Positions 60,000 through 64,000 of a DNA stretch of 64,000 bases are shown here, piece after piece. The notes beneath the pieces were generated by a model. That model saw only the letters and a list, made by a program, of their open reading frames with translations. It was not told the DNA's origin and ran no database searches. The stretch covers positions 68,831,556 to 68,895,555 of the forward strand of contig CM049310.1 in assembly GCA_026874595.1 (NCBI GenBank), given 5' to 3'. Position numbers and translations under genes: made by a program. Within the stretch, counting starts at the first letter, position 1. The number at the start of each line of letters is the position of its first letter. Source of the DNA: Sipunculus nudus (lineage: Eukaryota > Annelida > Sipuncula > Golfingiida > Sipunculidae).

Positions 60000-62720
60000 A
60001 ACTCTGGGGAAGTTTGATGTATTGGACTGATATTTAGACCTGTCTATGAGTCTTTGATGGTATTCTTTTTTACAAGACAGGTGGTGCCACCTACATTGAC
60101 TGCTGCAGTGTATGCGCCTGCTTATTTCTAAGGAGGGGTTTGACATATCAGTCTGACATTGGACATATTTGTATATCTCTTCGTTGTATACAAGACTGGT
60201 GGTGCCAGCTACAATCATTGTATCCGCCAAAACAGAGTTTTGCGGATATTATGTTTTCAGTCAGACGCCGACGCTGCTGCCATTGTCGCATAGGTTTCTG
60301 GAGAACTCCTCCATAACCACAGGGCAGAATTTTTTAAAATTCAGAATTACGATCGGTCACATGTGAACTGCTGCGCGCTCATTTTTGGTTGACCTCTGAC
60401 CTTTCCTCTCTGCCCAGTGTCCATTTGTGCGTCTGTTTCAACACACAAACCCATATATCTCGGAAATCGTTCGACCGATAAGGCTTCAGATTTTGCACAA
60501 ATGTAGCCCTTGGAAAGCTTTATAACATACACTAAAAATGGTGGCGTCGACTGCAACCATTTTTGCACAGTGTCCATCTGTTCATCTGCCTTGGGATAAA
60601 AACACTCATATCTCTGCATTGGGTGGACTTATCCACCTGAAAGTTTGCATGTGTATACATCCTGGACAGCTTTCTTGATTTTATGACAGGTGGCACCACC
60701 TACATCCAATTCTAAGCTGCAGACATTCAAGCTCATATCTTGGGAACCGTTTGACCAGTTGAGCCAAAATTTTGCATGTGTATAGATCTCCCATAGCTCT
60801 TTATATCCTTTATACGCAAAACTGGTGGTGCCACCTGCAACCATTTTTGCACAGCGTTCATCTGTTCATCTGCCTTGGGATAAAATCACTCATATCTCAG
60901 CTGGGTTTGACTTATCCACCTGAAATTTTGCAGGTTTTTACATCCTTGATAGCTTTCTTGTTTTAGGACAGGTAGCGCCACCTACATTCAAATTCACGCG
61001 GCAGATCATATAAGCTCATATCTCATGAACCATTTGACTGATTTGGCAAAAATTTTGCATAATTATAGATCTCACATAGCTCTTAATCATACGCAAATCT
61101 TGTTGCGCCACCTGCAATCATTTTTGCACAGCATCCATCTGTTTGTTTGCCGTGGGATAAAATCACTCATATCTCGGCAGTGGTTTTCTGCCTAAAATGT
61201 TGCAAGTTTATACATCTTGAATAGCTTTCTGGATTTTGTGGCAGGTGGCACCATCTACATTTATGTATATGCTGCAGACATTCAGGCTTATATCTCCGTG
61301 TACTCCTCGCTTGGCTGGTAAACCGTTTTGTCTTCGAGCACAGGGTCTCAACTGATTGAACAAAACTACAGTGCTCCCCTCTGGTGTAGCGATTCAGGAT
61401 ACGACGTCAAAACAAACAGCGCTTACGATATAGGCAGTAGGCCTATAGTTAAAGCGCTGTGTAAAGAGCGTAATAGGCCAAATACATGAATGCAAGCACA
61501 CGGCAGAGGGTTGCAATCCATAGAATTCAGTAGTTGTAGTTCAGTTTGTAGTTCAGGCATAGAGTGAATGCGAAGTGTCCCGGAAACAGAGTTATCCTTG
61601 ATATTAACTAGATAACTCCCCTGTGTAGAGAGAAGGGCAAAGCACATTTAAGTATGGTTACTTTTTTGTAAATTAGAAAATGTTATTTAATAATAAAACT
61701 GTGTTTTGGAAGTAAGCGAATATATGAAACAGAAGTTTGTAACCATAGCAACCTGCAACTCATGCTTTCATGGATATAACATCTAACACGATCACTGCAG
61801 TTAATTATCTCAACGTGTATGTCTCAATTTTTATTAAACAAAAAAGGGAGAGGGGGCGCACAATTTAATAGGCTGGCTCAGGACTGTTGGCACCATGTGC
61901 CATCGTTTTCGCGTGGTGTCCATCAGTGCGTTTGCATCATAGAATACACTGATGCACTTTTCTCAGGAGAGATTTGGCGTATCGGATTGAAAGGTTGCAT
62001 GTTCATCCATCATGGGCACATTTATCAAAGATTAAATCTGGTGGCGCCACCTACAATACGTATTCATAGAATACATTTATTATCTCAGGAGTGGTTTAAT
62101 GTATGAGCCTGTAAATTAGTATGTCCATAGATATTGGCTTCCTTATCTTCTTTAACATTTTTCTTCCATGATGTCCATCTGTGCATTTGGTTTGGGTAAA
62201 TATTCTCAAGAATAGCTTGGCTTGCCGGCCTGGAATTTTGAATATCAATCCATCATGGATAGCTTTCTCGTACACATGACTTGTGGCTGCGTATTTATTC
62301 CAGGAGTGGTTTAATGTATCTGCTTGCAAATCTGGTGTATCCGCCTGCAAATATACATGTCCATAGAATCGTTGTTCTTACATAAAAGACTGCATGGTAG
62401 CGTCATCTACAAACAAATTCATCTTGCGTCCACCAGTAAATCTGTTTTTGGTGAAATAAGACATATTTCAGAAGTCGTTCAATGTTATGGCATGAAATTA
62501 TGCATGTCCATCCATCTTGGCTAGCTTTCGCATACATAAGACAAGTGGCGCCATCTTCAATCATGAATGCGTACAATTCATGTTTGCATTTATCTCATAA
62601 GCTGTTTGACGTATCAGCCTGAAATGTTGCATGGCCATCCATCTAGGATGGCACCATCTTGCACACATGATGGGTGGTGCCACCTACGATAATGACTAAT
62701 TTTTTTCCACCCTTGCACTT
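60000..62720 (+). repeat. Degenerate tandem modules with GGTGGYGCCACC palindrome
   Basis: Roughly ten diverged units of about 150-300 bases. Typical order: TTTTTGCACAGTGTCCATCT, GGATAAAATCACTCATATCTC, TGAAATTTTGCATG, TAGCTTTCTTG, then a GGTGGCGCCACCTAC-type palindrome. Exact or one-base-variant palindromes lie at 60,080, 60,689, 60,824, 62,040 and 62,673. A non-repeat insert without known content sits at 61,290-61,870. No coding region. Confidence 0.75.
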
Positions 62721-64000
62721 TGGGATACCGTAGACTTATTTGGCATCTCTGTGCCACAAATATGGAGGGCTGTCATGTCAGGACACATTCCATTCTTCAT
62801 TTGATATATATTCCTCTGTGATTCGGCGGATACCTTAATCACTTTTCGACTGCACATTCCAGTTTAATGTGGTAGAGGAGCGGGCATGATGGGGGACCAA
62901 ACCGGTATTTCGCGTGCCTCTTCCATTCCAAGGACCTAAACGTAACGTTATCGAATCGGTCGGTCATCCTTCAGGACGGTATTATATATCCATGGTAGCT
63001 GTGAAGTAGGCCTGTTAAGTAACAAGAGACCCATGGATTATGACTTTCAGCTGAATTTGACACGTATACAGGACTGGTGATGCATGTATTAATCACCGAT
63101 GTTATGATCTGAATACAAATATTTGATAAGGAACCTTAAACAATGGGTAGAATGACTTCCAAAGTGCTCAAAATTATGATTTTTTGCCCATAGTCCTAAG
63201 AGAATATCTAATAACAAGAAGATTTTACTAGGAACTCCCCAGATGCTAAGTTATAAATATATACGTCAAACTGCTATGACTTGTGTCCATCTGACTCACA
63301 GAGCAATCAAACCATGTTGTTTCACACTGCTCACAAAATACAGATCACAGTGACTTTTTTTTTGGATGTATAAGAAGACATTACCATTTTAAGAATTTCA
63401 TATTAAGAAGGACAACCGACCTTTCTACATCCGCATATATGAAACATACCACCCTAAGATTACATGTTTTCTTCCGTTGTGTCAACATTGCTTTGTTTAC
63501 AAACACGTTGTTAATAACCAAGTCCAACACCATAATTTCTCTTAGAACATTAGTATATACACAGAGGAAGCCAGAAGTCACATAAATTGTTTTCAAAAGG
63601 TAGGTGAATGGACAGCTTTAAATAAAATTATCCTTTCCACCCGACACTTATCCTTATGCGCCAATGAAGATCATTGAATTGATTCACCCCCTCCATATAC
63701 TGTGTGTGCATGTTTTTTTTTGTTTGTTTTCTTTTTGGTCGTTTGGTTTAGTTTGATTAAGTGTCCCCTCCCCCACCCCCCCCCCCCCCACCCCACCCCC
63801 CTTTTCAGCCGTCATAACATTTATAAAGGTTTCAGCACATGCGCTTGAATTGCTATTAGTGTAGATTTCGGTTAAATTTATTACTTGTCTGTATCGTCCT
63901 TTTAATTATTACTTATCTGACATTTCCTAGCGTTTTTCGCACTATCTATATATTAATAGCGTAAGGCGATTATTGTAATTTTCCGTATCTCCTCTGATAC
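62721..64000. other. No recognisable gene; short repeat-A-like head and a C run
   Basis: AACAAGAGACCCATGG at 63,020 followed by TTTCAGCTGAATTTGAC looks like a diverged repeat-A start that is not continued. A C-rich run lies at 63,764-63,802. Nothing else was identified. Confidence 0.5.

Overview
This is a 64 kb piece of an animal nuclear genome: AT-rich, with spliced genes, long (TA)n tracts, tRNA-derived and LINE retroelements, a pogo-type DNA transposon and dense short repeats. The repeat styles (modules carrying TGACCTTTGACCT, 'GACGGACGGAC' stretches, elements starting AAGGGACCCATGGGTCAC) and the TRAF gene suggest a marine mollusc or another lophotrochozoan. I infer this from the repeats and have no marker gene to prove it.

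Only one host gene can be assembled. It is a TNF-receptor-associated factor (TRAF2/TRAF3-like) on the minus strand, with eight coding exons from 41,216 down to 25,762. All splice sites follow AG/GT, all phases agree, and the product is 485 residues: RING, TRAF-type zinc fingers, coiled coil and a complete MATH domain. Most of its longer introns hold amplified repeats: a degenerate ~45-bp minisatellite (26.0-26.3 kb), a 37-bp array (27.2-29.9 kb), a 45-bp array (34.5-36.2 kb), a 1.5-kb TIR element (36,972-38,480) and a 288-bp array (38.9-40.1 kb).

The left third is a stack of nested mobile elements. An LTR with a primer-binding site leaves the window at the left edge (74-827, minus). A repeat-B array with terminal hairpins fills 2.6-5.6 kb. 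A dead Helitron/Helentron replication protein follows (6.67-7.35 kb). An L1-type LINE (L1-A) is split into 8.33-9.25 and 20.60-23.28 kb by repeat-A. Repeat-A is itself interrupted by an apparently intact pogo-like transposon (10,901-15,032) and by a second L1-type LINE (L1-B, 17.1-20.4 kb). A related copy of repeat-A at 42.0-45.3 kb lacks both insertions and serves as an empty-site reference.

The pogo-like element encodes one spliced 938-residue protein on the minus strand: N-terminal helix-turn-helix, DDD catalytic core (D181, D290, D326), a Pro/Ala-rich 13-residue tandem repeat and a C-terminal PHD finger. It has 22-bp perfect terminal inverted repeats, a TA target duplication and repeated subterminal motifs.

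The right third (45.3-64 kb) has no gene I can support. It holds a tRNA-derived SINE (45.5-45.8 kb), a CR1/L2-like LINE (49.5-51.2 kb) broken by a small retroposon with a 9-bp target duplication, and degenerate tandem modules (57.3-62.7 kb) that carry the palindrome GGTGGCGCCACC again and again. No bacterial-type features, CRISPR arrays, rRNA genes or convincing functional tRNA genes were seen.
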